Of a stretch of 64,000 nucleotides of DNA, positions 18,684 to 26,937 are shown piece by piece. The notes beneath the pieces were generated by a model. That model was not told the origin of the DNA and ran no database searches. It saw only the letters and a list, made by a program, of their open reading frames with translations. The DNA lies in assembly GCF_001439815.1 (NCBI RefSeq), contig NZ_JYLM01000002.1, positions 372,001-436,000 of the forward strand, read 5' to 3'. Numbering within the stretch: the stretch's first letter is position 1; each line of letters starts with the position of its first letter. Position numbers and translations under genes: made by a program. The DNA is from Pseudomonas orientalis. GTDB taxonomy: Bacteria; Pseudomonadota; Gammaproteobacteria; Pseudomonadales; Pseudomonadaceae.

Positions 18684-20096
18684 ATGAATCTGAACGAGCC
18701 CATCAGTGCCCATCGTGTCGGCCAGGCGGTCGGCAGCTATCGCTGGACGATCTGCGCGATGCTGTTTTTCGCCACTACCGTCAACTACCTCGACCGCCAG
18801 GTGCTCAGCCTGCTGGCGCCGCAGTTGTCTACGCAATTTGGCTGGAGCAATACCGATTACGCCAACATCGCGGCGGTGTTCCAGTTTGTCTATGCGATAT
18901 CCATGCTGTTCGCCGGACGCTTCGTCGACAAGATCGGCACCAAGGCCGCCTACGTCGTGGCGATCGGCATCTGGTCCACCGGCGCGATCATGCATGCGTT
19001 CTCGGTGCAGATGGGCGAGGGCATTGCGGCTGTCAGCACGGCCATCGGCCTGGCGGTGATTCCGGTCTCGATTGCCGGTTTCATGCTGTCACGCGCGGTG
19101 CTGGCGATTGGCGAGGCGGGCAATTTTCCCATCGCGATCAAGGCCACGGCCGAGTACTTCCCCAAGAAAGAACGCTCCTTTGCCACCGGTATCTTCAACT
19201 CGGGCGCCAACGTGGGCGCGATCCTGGCGCCGATCTGTGTGCCCTTGATCGCCGGTATGTGGGGCTGGGAAGCGGCCTTCATGGTCATCGGCATGCTGGG
19301 TTTCGTGTGGGTGGCCGTGTGGGCTGCCGTGTACGAAAAACCGGAGCAGCAAAAGCGCCTGTCGGCCGAAGAGCTGGCCTACATCCGCAGTGATCAGACC
19401 GTACAACCCTTCGCGCCAACCCCTACAGGCCCTGCGGGCGCAACCGCGAAAAAAGTCTCGTGGTTCAAGTTGCTGACCTATCGCCAGACCTGGGCTTTTG
19501 CCTTCGGCAAGTTCATGACCGACGGCGTGTGGTGGTTCTTCCTGTTCTGGCTGCCCACGTTCCTGTCGGCGCAGTACGGCATGAAGGGCGCCGATATCGT
19601 GATGCCGCTGGCCGTGCTGTACAGCATGACCATGGTCGGCAGCATCGGTGGCGGCTGGTTTCCCAGCTACTTCATGGCGCGGGGCGATGCGCCCTATGAT
19701 GGCCGCATGAAAGCCATGCTGGTGATCGCGCTGTTCCCGCTGGTGGTGTTGCTGGCGCAGCCGTTGGGCTACATCAGCTTCTGGGTTCCGGTGTTGCTGA
19801 TCGGCGTGGGTGCCTCGGCGCACCAGGCATGGTCGTGCAATATCTTCACCACGGTGTCGGACATGTTCCCGCAGAAAACCGTCGCGTCGGTGGTCGGTAT
19901 CGGCGGCATGGCAGGGGGGCTGGGCGGAGTGGTGATGACCAAGATCGGCGGCTGGGTGTTCGACTACTACAAGTCCATCAATGACATCCACACCGGCTAC
20001 ATGATCATGTTCGCGATCTGTGCCGTGGCGTACCTGGTGGCGTGGAGCGTGATGAAGGCGCTGGTGCCGCGCCACAAGGAAATCACCGACCTCTAG
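18684..20096 (+). CDS. MFS carrier, anion:cation symporter type (ExuT/GudP-like)
   Basis: A 470-residue major facilitator with about twelve spans. Diagnostic parts are CAMLFFATTVNYLDRQVLSLLAP in TM1, LAIGEAGNFPIAIKATAEYFP, and ERSFATGIFNSGANVGAILAP in TM4, all typical of hexuronate/glucarate/phthalate symporters. It would import a sugar acid or similar organic anion with protons. The ATG at 18684 was chosen because it follows the palindromic operator; upstream in-frame ATG codons lie on or before the operator. A stable hairpin follows the stop. No catabolic genes are adjacent. Confidence 0.85.
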   Translation: MNLNEPISAHRVGQAVGSYRWTICAMLFFATTVNYLDRQVLSLLAPQLSTQFGWSNTDYANIAAVFQFVYAISMLFAGRFVDKIGTKAAYVVAIGIWSTGAIMHAFSVQMGEGIAAVSTAIGLAVIPVSIAGFMLSRAVLAIGEAGNFPIAIKATAEYFPKKERSFATGIFNSGANVGAILAPICVPLIAGMWGWEAAFMVIGMLGFVWVAVWAAVYEKPEQQKRLSAEELAYIRSDQTVQPFAPTPTGPAGATAKKVSWFKLLTYRQTWAFAFGKFMTDGVWWFFLFWLPTFLSAQYGMKGADIVMPLAVLYSMTMVGSIGGGWFPSYFMARGDAPYDGRMKAMLVIALFPLVVLLAQPLGYISFWVPVLLIGVGASAHQAWSCNIFTTVSDMFPQKTVASVVGIGGMAGGLGGVVMTKIGGWVFDYYKSINDIHTGYMIMFAICAVAYLVAWSVMKALVPRHKEITDL

Positions 20097-20104
20097 GTGA
20101 GTGC

Positions 20105-20129
20105 GCCGGAGCGGGCAAGCCGCTCCGGC
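20105..20129. terminator. Hairpin shared by convergent genes
   Basis: A perfect 10-bp stem GCCGGAGCGG / CCGCTCCGGC with a 5-nt loop between the plus-strand MFS gene and the minus-strand dehydrogenase gene. It likely ends both transcripts; the T-tract is weak on either side. Confidence 0.7.
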
Positions 20130-20137
20130 ATGCCGGT

Positions 20138-21430
20138 TTACTGATTACGCGTAACCCGCCAGACCGTATTGGCCAGGTCATCGGCAATGATCAGTGCGCC
20201 CTTCGGGTCCACTGTCACGCCCACCGGACGGCCACGGGTCTTGCCGTCGTCACCGCGAAACCCGGTGGCGAAGTCGACCGGCTCGCCGGCCGGTTTGCCG
20301 TTGCTGAACGGTACGAAGATCACCTTGTAGCCCACCGGATTGTCGCGGTTCCAACTGCCGTGTTCGCCAACGAATACGCCGTCGGCGAATTTTTCGCCCA
20401 TGGCCGGGATGGAGAAATCCACACCGAGCGCTGCCACGTGGGAACCCAGGCTGTAATCCGGTTTGATCGCCGAGGCGACCTTGGCCGGGTTCTGCGGTTG
20501 CGCACGCGGGTCGACGTTCTGGCCCCAATAGCTATAGGGCCAGCCGTAGAACGCACCCTCACGTACCGAACTGAGGTAGTCCGGCACCAGGTCCGGGCCC
20601 AGTTCATCGCGCTCGTTGACCACTGTCCACAACTGCCCCGAGCCCGGCTGGATGGTCAGCGCCGTGGGGTTGCGCAGGCCGGTTGCGTAGGGCCTGTGCG
20701 CGCCGGTGGCGGCGTCGATCTGCCAGACCATCGCCCGGTCGATTTCCACTTCCATGCCGCGCTCGGTGATGTTGCTGTTGGAGCCGATCCCGACGTAGAG
20801 CTGGCGCCCGTCCTCGCTCACGGCCAGGGATTTGGTCCAGTGATGGTTGATCTGTGCCGGCAGGTCGGTGACTTTGACCGGGGCGCCGCTGGCCTTGGTC
20901 TGGCCGTCGGCGTAGTCGAAGCGCACCAGCGCGTCCTGGTTGGCCACGTAGAGTTTGCCGTCGGCATACGCCAGGCCATAGGGCGCGTTGAGGTTGTCGG
21001 CGAACACCGTCTTGAGTTCGTAGGTGCCGTCACCGTCGGCATCGCGCAACAGGGTGATGCGGTTGCCGCTCTTGACCTTGGTATTGCCCTCGGCCTTGAT
21101 CAGGCTGGCGATCACGTCCTTGGGCTTGAGCTTGGCCGCGCTGCCGCCACGGCCTTCAGCGACCAGAATATCGCCGTTGGGCAGCACCAGGGTCTGGCGC
21201 GGGATGGCGAGATCGGTGGCAATCGCGGTGATGCTGTAACCCTCTGGCACCTTGGGTTTCTGATCGCCCCAGGCGGCCGGCTCGGCGATTTTCATGCTCG
21301 GCAGCAGACTGCTTTGTTGCGCCGGTAACTTGGGGTCGGGACCGTGGGCCTGGGTCTTGTCGCCTTCGCCGCCGCAGGCAGTCAGCAACAGCGCTGCGCT
21401 TAACAGGGTCAATGTGCGGGTGGTTTTCAT
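20138..21430 (-). CDS. Sorbosone dehydrogenase-type PQQ/beta-propeller lipoprotein
   Basis: A 430-residue exported protein. The start MKTTRTLTLLSAALLLTACG has a lipobox (LTAC) near residue 19, so it is probably a lipoprotein. The body shows beta-propeller repeats of the soluble glucose/sorbosone dehydrogenase family: LPNGDILVAEGRGG, ITLLRDADGDGTYELK, GLAYADGKLYVANQDALVRF, GLRNPTALTIQPGSGQLWTV and DFATGFRGDDGKTRGRPVGV. It likely oxidises an aldose or related sugar in the periplasm; PQQ dependence is inferred from the family. Its stop region is convergent with the MFS gene, and its start overlaps the stop of the DUF2231-like gene by 4 nt. Confidence 0.82.
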   Translation of the reverse strand: MKTTRTLTLLSAALLLTACGGEGDKTQAHGPDPKLPAQQSSLLPSMKIAEPAAWGDQKPKVPEGYSITAIATDLAIPRQTLVLPNGDILVAEGRGGSAAKLKPKDVIASLIKAEGNTKVKSGNRITLLRDADGDGTYELKTVFADNLNAPYGLAYADGKLYVANQDALVRFDYADGQTKASGAPVKVTDLPAQINHHWTKSLAVSEDGRQLYVGIGSNSNITERGMEVEIDRAMVWQIDAATGAHRPYATGLRNPTALTIQPGSGQLWTVVNERDELGPDLVPDYLSSVREGAFYGWPYSYWGQNVDPRAQPQNPAKVASAIKPDYSLGSHVAALGVDFSIPAMGEKFADGVFVGEHGSWNRDNPVGYKVIFVPFSNGKPAGEPVDFATGFRGDDGKTRGRPVGVTVDPKGALIIADDLANTVWRVTRNQ

Positions 21431-21849
21431 TGGGCAGCTCCCGAACGCAGGTTAGTCAGGCCGATCCACGTCGCGAGCATCGCCAGCAGCGTGACGACCA
21501 CCGACAGCACCAGGCCGGTCGGCATCATGGCGTAGGCATCCTTGGCGTGCTGGAAAGCATTGATCAGCCCCAACACCCAGGCGGCCAGCAACAGCACAAA
21601 GTAAGCGGCCGGGCGCCCGGCCTTGCGTTCGGCGCGCAGCAGATTGACCAGGGCGAACAGCAGGGCGAACCCACTGAAAACCAGCGCACCGGCGATTAGC
21701 CAGGAGGCGAAGTTGGCCCACTGAATCTGGTAGGTCTGGCCGTAGGCAATGTCGCTGAGCAGGGCGCCCAGGAACAGCGGCACGCTGCCGGCGAGCAAGG
21801 TCGCATGCAGCGGGCCGGGCGTGCAGCGATAGGTGGGGAGGGTAGTCAT
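21427..21849 (-). CDS. DUF2231-type small membrane protein
   Basis: A 140-residue protein with four predicted membrane spans (for example LLAGSVPLFLGALLSDIAYG, FASWLIAGALVFSGFALLFALVNLL, FVLLLAAWVLGLINAF and GLVLSVVVTLLAMLATWIGL). The pattern fits DUF2231 proteins, often found next to sorbosone-type dehydrogenases. It precedes and overlaps that gene by 4 nt, so the pair is probably translated together and may form a membrane-linked oxidation module. Function is not established. Confidence 0.75.
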   Translation of the reverse strand: MTTLPTYRCTPGPLHATLLAGSVPLFLGALLSDIAYGQTYQIQWANFASWLIAGALVFSGFALLFALVNLLRAERKAGRPAAYFVLLLAAWVLGLINAFQHAKDAYAMMPTGLVLSVVVTLLAMLATWIGLTNLRSGAAQ

Positions 21850-21939
21850 GGGCGGTGCAGCTCCTTATCGTTCGGCACGCCTGGCGGCAGGTGTGCGTTG
21901 ACTTTGCATAGGAAAGGAGCGTGCTGCGTGTGAGAAAGT

Positions 21940-22263
21940 TCACTGAGGGTTCGTGTCGGAATGTTTATCGAACCAGTCGGCGTAGGGTGTGTTCGCCACC
22001 TTGTAGCGATTGAAGTCGGGACTGCCATCCGCCCACCATACCGGCCCGCGTTCACCGAGTGCGACCTTCGCCCGCTGCACCTGCTCGCGGGCCTGCTTCA
22101 ACTGCTGTGAGTCGCCGCAAGCCTTGGCCGCCTTGACGGCTCGGCGCGCATCCATCAGCGCATCCACCCAGCGCTGGCGCTCGGGCTCATCCAGCGCCGG
22201 GTTGGTGCGCCGCCAGAGTCGGCCCTTGAGCACGAAATAGCGGCCATCCGGGGTGTCAATCAT
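21940..22263 (-). CDS. Conserved hypothetical protein, Trp/Arg-rich
   Basis: A 107-residue soluble protein starting MIDTPDGRYFVLKGRLWRRT. It has a helical middle part (alternating Arg/Ala/Lys, residues about 30-75) and the segment GPVWWADGSPDFNRYKVANT near the C-terminus. Similar short proteins occur in Pseudomonas without known role. Its start overlaps the stop of a 34-codon gene, suggesting coupled translation. Confidence 0.7.
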   Translation of the reverse strand: MIDTPDGRYFVLKGRLWRRTNPALDEPERQRWVDALMDARRAVKAAKACGDSQQLKQAREQVQRAKVALGERGPVWWADGSPDFNRYKVANTPYADWFDKHSDTNPQ

Positions 22264-22360
22264 GGTGCCAGCGCAGCACCCGCAGCACGCCCCACATCAT
22301 CGACATCACAATAGCCAGCCAACCGGCGAACAGGCTGAAGAGTGTCATTGCAAGGTTCAT
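22256..22360 (-). CDS. Small single-span membrane protein (34 aa)
   Basis: A short gene starting MNLAMTLFSLFAGWLAIVMS and ending VLRWHHD. It has one membrane span, a good ribosome site (AGAGG, 8-9 nt upstream), and its last codons overlap the start of the next gene by 8 nt. It is below common annotation cut-offs. No function is known. Confidence 0.55.
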   Translation of the reverse strand: MNLAMTLFSLFAGWLAIVMSMMWGVLRVLRWHHD

Positions 22361-22515
22361 AACCACCTCTCTAACGTCGTTGTTGCGATGTTGTCCTGCA
22401 ATAGGTGACCCCGCTCTGGGCGCAGGATTCAACCGAATTTGACGAATGAACCCTTGGCCGCCTCCATCGCCTAAGCCTCTATAATCCTCCCGATTGCATA
22501 TCACCAGGCGCTCCC

Positions 22516-23544
22516 ATGACCCACCCCCGCATCGGCTTTGCATGCCAATACAAGCATCCCGAACGACTCCCGTCCGCCAGCGCCCTGAAGCTGATCGAAG
22601 GCCCGTTCAACCCGCGTACCACCACGCTGCGCTGGATGGACAGCGTCGAACCGCAGGTGGCGCGGGACAAACTGGTCGAGGTGGTCACGCACAATCTCGC
22701 CGCCCAATTGCGCCTGCTGGCCTACGTCGCCGACCTGCCGCCGACCTTGCGCATGCTGCGCCTGAGCAGTGACCTGTTGCCGTTCTACAGTCACCCGAAA
22801 GTTGCTGCGGTGTACCAGGATCCCGCCATCCAGCGCCAGTTGCAGGACGGCTTTGCGGCCATTGGCGAGCTGGCGCGGGCCTCGGATATCCGCCTGTCGT
22901 TTCATCCCGGCCAGTACTGCGTGCTGGCCTCGGAAAACCCCAACGTGGTGGAAAACAGCCTGGCCGAGTTCGAATACCATGCCGACATGATCCGCATGAT
23001 GGGCTACGGCCGCTGCTTCCAGGACCTCAAGTGCAATGTGCATATCGCCGGTCGCCTGGGCGTGGCCGGCACCCGCGCAGTGTGGGCGCGCCTGTCCGAA
23101 GTGGCGCGCAACTGCATCACCTTTGAGAACGACGAGAAGACCTACGGCCTGGACCATTGCCTGCAGGTCGCTGACCTTGCGCCAGTGGTGCTGGATATTC
23201 ACCATTGCTGGATCAACGAGGACGCGTACATCGACCCGCATTCGCCCCGCGTCGCCAGGGTGATCGACAGCTGGCGCGGCGTGCGTCCGACCCTGCATTA
23301 CTCCCAGCCCCAGGAAAGCTTGCAGGCACTGGGGTTTGACGCCGAGCACAAACTGGAAATGAGCGCCTTGTTGAAGGTGGTTTCCAAGCGCGACCTCTAC
23401 GCCCACAGCGCGCAAATGTGGAACCGCTGGACCAACGACTACGCGCTGCAGTTTCTGGATCGCTTCGACATCATGCTCGAAGCCAAGGACAAGAACGTCG
23501 CCGCGCTGGCGTTCTACAGGTATTGGCAAAGCCAATCGGCCTGA
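22516..23544 (+). CDS. uvsE: UV damage endonuclease (UvdE/UVSE family)
   Basis: A 342-residue TIM-barrel endonuclease that nicks DNA 5' of UV photoproducts. It starts MTHPRIGFACQYKHPE and shows the metal-binding signature segments RLSFHPGQYCVLASENPNVV, FEYHADMIRMMGYG, NCITFENDEKTYGLDH and VLDIHHCWINEDAYID. These His/Glu/Asp clusters correspond to the family's metal centre. It is widespread in Pseudomonas as an alternative excision repair enzyme. A small kinase gene starts 40 nt downstream. Confidence 0.9.
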   Translation: MTHPRIGFACQYKHPERLPSASALKLIEGPFNPRTTTLRWMDSVEPQVARDKLVEVVTHNLAAQLRLLAYVADLPPTLRMLRLSSDLLPFYSHPKVAAVYQDPAIQRQLQDGFAAIGELARASDIRLSFHPGQYCVLASENPNVVENSLAEFEYHADMIRMMGYGRCFQDLKCNVHIAGRLGVAGTRAVWARLSEVARNCITFENDEKTYGLDHCLQVADLAPVVLDIHHCWINEDAYIDPHSPRVARVIDSWRGVRPTLHYSQPQESLQALGFDAEHKLEMSALLKVVSKRDLYAHSAQMWNRWTNDYALQFLDRFDIMLEAKDKNVAALAFYRYWQSQSA

Positions 23545-23584
23545 ACCATGGCATGCTTGACGGCCTGACAAAAGGAACCGTCCC

Positions 23585-24064
23585 ATGGCTACCCTGCACC
23601 TGCTCTGCGGCAAGATCGCGTCCGGCAAATCCACCCTTGCCGGCCGTCTTGCCACCGATCACGCCGCTGTCCTGCTCAGCGAAGACCACTGGCTCGCCAC
23701 GCTGTATCCCGGCCAGATCCAGACGATTGCCGATTACCTGACCTGCGCCCGGCAGATTCGCGGTGTAGTAGGGCCGCTGGTGAGCGACTTGCTGGTATCA
23801 GGCGTCAATGTGGTGCTGGATTTTCCGGCCAATACCCTCGCCAATCGCGAATGGCTGCTCGGCCTGGCCCAGGCCGTCCAGGCAGCGCATTGCCTGCATT
23901 ACCTGGAACTGGATGACGCCGCCTGCCGTGCGCGACTGCACGCGCGCAACGCCAGCGGCGCGCATGATTTCGCCACCACCGATGCCGAATTCGACCTGAT
24001 TACTCGCCACTTTTGTGTGCCGAGTGAGGAGGAGGGGTTGGTGATCGAGGTGCATCGGCTGTGA
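23585..24064 (+). CDS. P-loop ATPase/kinase (AAA_33 type)
   Basis: A 159-residue cytosolic NTPase. It starts MATLHLLCGKIASGKSTLAG with the Walker A GKIASGKST at residues 9-17, then LLSEDHWLATLYP, NVVLDFPANTLANREWL (Walker B region), and YLELDDAACRARLHARNAS. This layout matches small AAA_33/zeta-like kinases of unknown substrate. It overlaps the following nucleotidyltransferase gene by 4 nt (GTGA), so they are probably co-translated. Confidence 0.82.
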   Translation: MATLHLLCGKIASGKSTLAGRLATDHAAVLLSEDHWLATLYPGQIQTIADYLTCARQIRGVVGPLVSDLLVSGVNVVLDFPANTLANREWLLGLAQAVQAAHCLHYLELDDAACRARLHARNASGAHDFATTDAEFDLITRHFCVPSEEEGLVIEVHRL

Positions 24065-24837
24065 GTGCTGAATGTCCTATCGGTGTTGACGCCAAGGGCT
24101 ACATTGTCAGCGTCGGCGCAGCCCCTGTGCAGCCTGAGTTCGAGCCATTATTGAAGGATGTGCTGGCCACGCTTTCACAGCCCGTATACGGGTTGGAGGG
24201 TATCTACCTGTACGGCAGTGTCGCCCGAGGCGATGCCAGTGCCGAAGCGTCCGACCTCGATCTCACCCTGGTCCTGCGTGATCCACCCCAGCCAGCGGTG
24301 CTCGAACAACTCGAACTGGCGCGGCTGGCGCTGGAGCAGCGGCATTCCTGCGTCACCAAAATCGATTTAGACATCGGCCACCGTGCACAGGTATTGGCGC
24401 CGGAGCACCACAATCGCTGGGGCTTCTGGCTCAAGCATCATTGCCGATGTGTGTGGGGCGATGACCTTGGGTTGCGGTTCGAGCCATTCCGGCCAAGCCG
24501 AGACATCGCCTTGGCGCTCAACGGAGATTTTGCGCAGGTGTTGTCCCGCTATCGCGCAGATATCATGCAAGCCGCGAACACACCGCAGCGCTTGCTCTTG
24601 CAGCGCGAAGCTGCGCGCAAGTTGATCCGTTCCACGCATACGCTGCGCTCCCCTGACGCACTGATGTGGCCCCGGACGCTGGAGGAGCATGTGGCGATGT
24701 TCACCCAGCGTTATCCAGGCAGGGTCGCGCAAATCGCGTACTTTCTCTTTGAAGCCAGAAACCCGAGCGCCGAGTGCGCGGCATTTTTGCAGCGTCTTGA
24801 CGCTTTTGTTGAGTGGATGGCGTCGCAGCCGGAATAA
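24061..24837 (+). CDS. Nucleotidyltransferase-fold protein
   Basis: A 258-residue protein with a GTG start inside the stop of the kinase gene. The polymerase-beta fold signature LYGSVARGDASAEASDLDLT (GS ... DxD) is near residues 50-70. The C-terminal half is helical (LLLQREAARKLIRSTHTLR), possibly a substrate-binding domain as in aminoglycoside nucleotidyltransferases. It could modify a small molecule, tRNA or protein; a MNT/HEPN toxin-antitoxin relation was considered, but no separate HEPN gene is adjacent. Confidence 0.75.
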   Translation: MSAECPIGVDAKGYIVSVGAAPVQPEFEPLLKDVLATLSQPVYGLEGIYLYGSVARGDASAEASDLDLTLVLRDPPQPAVLEQLELARLALEQRHSCVTKIDLDIGHRAQVLAPEHHNRWGFWLKHHCRCVWGDDLGLRFEPFRPSRDIALALNGDFAQVLSRYRADIMQAANTPQRLLLQREAARKLIRSTHTLRSPDALMWPRTLEEHVAMFTQRYPGRVAQIAYFLFEARNPSAECAAFLQRLDAFVEWMASQPE

Positions 24838-24920
24838 ACAGGAATGGGACGGCTGCGCCGTCCAGCGCGAGTAAGCGCCCTCGCCACCGTGACAGTCGTG
24901 ATCAGAAAGGAATCAGGCAA

Positions 24921-25382
24921 ATGCGCGAGCGCAAGGCAGCACGCCTGCTGGTAATAAGTCCCTTGAACGATGTACTGCTGTTCAGGTTCGTCCATAAGGA
25001 AGGCGCCCTGGCGGGCCGAAACTACTGGGCCACGCCGGGCGGAGGCGTTGAAGCGGGCGAAACCTTCGAGGCTGCAGCGATTCGCGAGCTGCGCGAGGAA
25101 ACCGGCCTTACGGTCAGCCGTGTTCAATCTCATGTAGCGGAACGCACCTTCCCCTTGATGCTGCCGAGCGGCGAAACGGTGCAGGCCATCGAGCGATATT
25201 TCGTGGTGCATGCGCCGAGTGAGGCGGTCTCCACTACGCAATGGACTGAACAGGAAGCCCAGGTCATGGCCGATCACCGCTGGTGGTCAGCTCAGGCGCT
25301 TCGTTCGACTCATGACACCGTATGGCCCCAAGGGTTGGCCGAGATGCTGGTGGCTGCCGGGGTTTTTCAAGCTGCGTCTTGA
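24921..25382 (+). CDS. Nudix hydrolase
   Basis: A 153-residue protein starting MRERKAARLLVISPLNDVLL. The Nudix box GGGVEAGETFEAAAIRELRE plus ETGL (GX5EX7REUXEEXGU) is complete. It hydrolyses nucleoside diphosphate derivatives; specificity is unknown. The ATG at 24921 is preceded by AGAAAGGAA; a longer frame reaches back into the preceding gene but lacks support. A GC hairpin (GGACGGC-TGC-GCCGTCC, 24847-24863) lies between the two genes. Confidence 0.88.
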   Translation: MRERKAARLLVISPLNDVLLFRFVHKEGALAGRNYWATPGGGVEAGETFEAAAIRELREETGLTVSRVQSHVAERTFPLMLPSGETVQAIERYFVVHAPSEAVSTTQWTEQEAQVMADHRWWSAQALRSTHDTVWPQGLAEMLVAAGVFQAAS

Positions 25383-25404
25383 GTGATTGATGCCTGGCAA
25401 CTCG

Positions 25405-25968
25405 TCACACCGGCAGCAACCCCGCCTCCTGATAGCTCCCGACCAGTTCATCAAACAAACCGATATCCGCGCGCGTGCGCGCAATCAACTGTGCGCCGGC
25501 GATGGCGGTGTAGATCGCGCGGGCGCGGCGCTGGCAGGTCTCTGCATCGCCCAGTTCGAGCTCAGTGAGGCGTGCGGCCAGCCACGCCACGTTGATATCG
25601 GCGAAGGCGACGATTTCTTGTTTAACGGGCTCGGGCAAGTCCTGGTATTCGGCCGCCATAAAGCTGGACAGGCACAGCCGGTTGCCGTTTTCGAGTGAGG
25701 CTCTAAAAATGCTCGGGTAGCGCCGCAGGCTGTCGCGCGGGTCAGGCGTTTCGTGGTGGATCGCTTCGAGCACGGCGGCGGTGTCTTCCCAATAGCGCTT
25801 GGCGACCGCCGCGCCGAGTTCGGCCTTGCTGGGGAAGTGGTAGTAGATACTGGCGTTCTTGATTCCCACCGTTTCGCCGATGCTGCGAAAGTTGATGCCG
25901 CTGTAGCCCATGTGCTGCGCGGCGACTTTGGCGGCTTCCAGAATGGCTTCCCGGGCGTTTTCGCTCAC
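25405..25968 (-). CDS. TetR/AcrR-family repressor
   Basis: A 187-residue regulator. The N-terminal helix-turn-helix is AREAILEAAKVAAQHMGYSG followed by INFRSIGETVGIKNASIYYHFPSKAELG, the TetR signature. The C-terminal half is an unrelated ligand-binding helical domain. It is divergent from the glutathione transferase gene, and two 18-bp similar palindromes lie in the shared 139-nt promoter region, so it most likely represses itself and the GST in response to an electrophile. Confidence 0.88.
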   Translation of the reverse strand: MSENAREAILEAAKVAAQHMGYSGINFRSIGETVGIKNASIYYHFPSKAELGAAVAKRYWEDTAAVLEAIHHETPDPRDSLRRYPSIFRASLENGNRLCLSSFMAAEYQDLPEPVKQEIVAFADINVAWLAARLTELELGDAETCQRRARAIYTAIAGAQLIARTRADIGLFDELVGSYQEAGLLPV

Positions 25969-26022
25969 GTATTGAGTCCTCGGTGGTGGGTGATAGGGTG
26001 GATTCTACGCGCAAATTATTTT

Positions 26023-26040
26023 ACCTGCCAACTGGCAGGT
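26023..26040. promoter_or_regulatory. TetR operator candidate, site 1
   Basis: A perfect palindrome ACCTGCCA-AC-TGGCAGGT between the divergent tetR-type and GST genes. Site 2 at 26077-26094 has the same core and spacing. Confidence 0.75.
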
Positions 26041-26076
26041 AGTGGTTGACAGCGGCGGATAAAGCTCGCAATCTTT

Positions 26077-26094
26077 ACCTACCACTTGACAGGT
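26077..26094. promoter_or_regulatory. TetR operator candidate, site 2
   Basis: ACCTACCACTTGACAGGT, an imperfect copy of site 1 (same 18-nt length and the same ACCT/AGGT ends), 14 nt upstream of the GST start. Its position would block the GST promoter or ribosome access. Confidence 0.7.
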
Positions 26095-26107
26095 AGGCGG
26101 ATTAAAC

Positions 26108-26809
26108 ATGACTTTTCAGCAAACGCATTCCAATGGCGCCCAAGACTCCGTGCTTAAAATTTACGACTGGTATAACGGGCCTTATCCGGCGCGTGTCCGC
26201 ATCGCCCTGGCCGAAAAAGGGCTGCTCGCACACACCGAGTTCGTCTCCATCAACCTCTGGGAAGGCAAGCACAAGCAGCCGGCTTTCCTGGCCCTGAACT
26301 ACTCCGGAACCTTGCCGGTGCTGGCGTTGCAGGACGGTACTCTGATCGCCGAGTGCACCGCCATCACCCAATACCTCGACGTGCTGGACGGCAACCCGCT
26401 GCTCACTGGCAAGACGCCCAAGGAGCAAGGCCTCATCCATATGATGACGCGGCGCGCGGAAATCGAATTGATGGATGCGGTCAGCGTTTACTTCCATCAC
26501 GCCACACCGGGGCTGGGGCCAGAAGTGGAGCTGTACCAGAATGCTGAATGGGGCGAGCGCATGGGGGACAAGGCGGTAAGGGGCATGCGCCACTTCGACG
26601 CCATCCTCAAGACCCGGCCGTTCGTGGCGGGCGAGGCGTTTTCAATGGCCGATATTGCCCTGCTGGGCGGCCTGATCTTTGCGTCGTTGGTCAAGCTGCC
26701 CGTGCCTGCCGAATGTGAAGCGCTGCATGCCTGGCATGCCCGGATGAACGAGCGCGCCAGCGTGAAGGCCTGGCGAGCGATGGTGCAGGAGGGCGATCTG
26801 CAGAACTAA
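26108..26809 (+). CDS. Glutathione S-transferase family protein
   Basis: A 233-residue protein. After a short extension the thioredoxin-like domain starts LKIYDWYNGPYPARVRIALA and has LNYSGTLPVLALQDGTLIAECTAITQYLD, the glutathione-binding cis-proline and (E/C)S-like region. The helical C-terminal domain contains RPFVAGEAFSMADIALLGGL, the conserved N-capping box of GSTs. It likely conjugates or reduces electrophiles. It is divergent from a TetR regulator with two shared operators. Confidence 0.88.
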   Translation: MTFQQTHSNGAQDSVLKIYDWYNGPYPARVRIALAEKGLLAHTEFVSINLWEGKHKQPAFLALNYSGTLPVLALQDGTLIAECTAITQYLDVLDGNPLLTGKTPKEQGLIHMMTRRAEIELMDAVSVYFHHATPGLGPEVELYQNAEWGERMGDKAVRGMRHFDAILKTRPFVAGEAFSMADIALLGGLIFASLVKLPVPAECEALHAWHARMNERASVKAWRAMVQEGDLQN

Positions 26810-26937
26810 ACCCCATACGCGCGTAGCGCCCACCAACGGCAGGTGGGCCGCTATGCGTTCCAGAGCAGCGATTTGTTCGATGCATCCGGCATTTGCCTTT
26901 ACACTGCGGGCCCCGATTTTCAGCAAGGATGCTTCGA

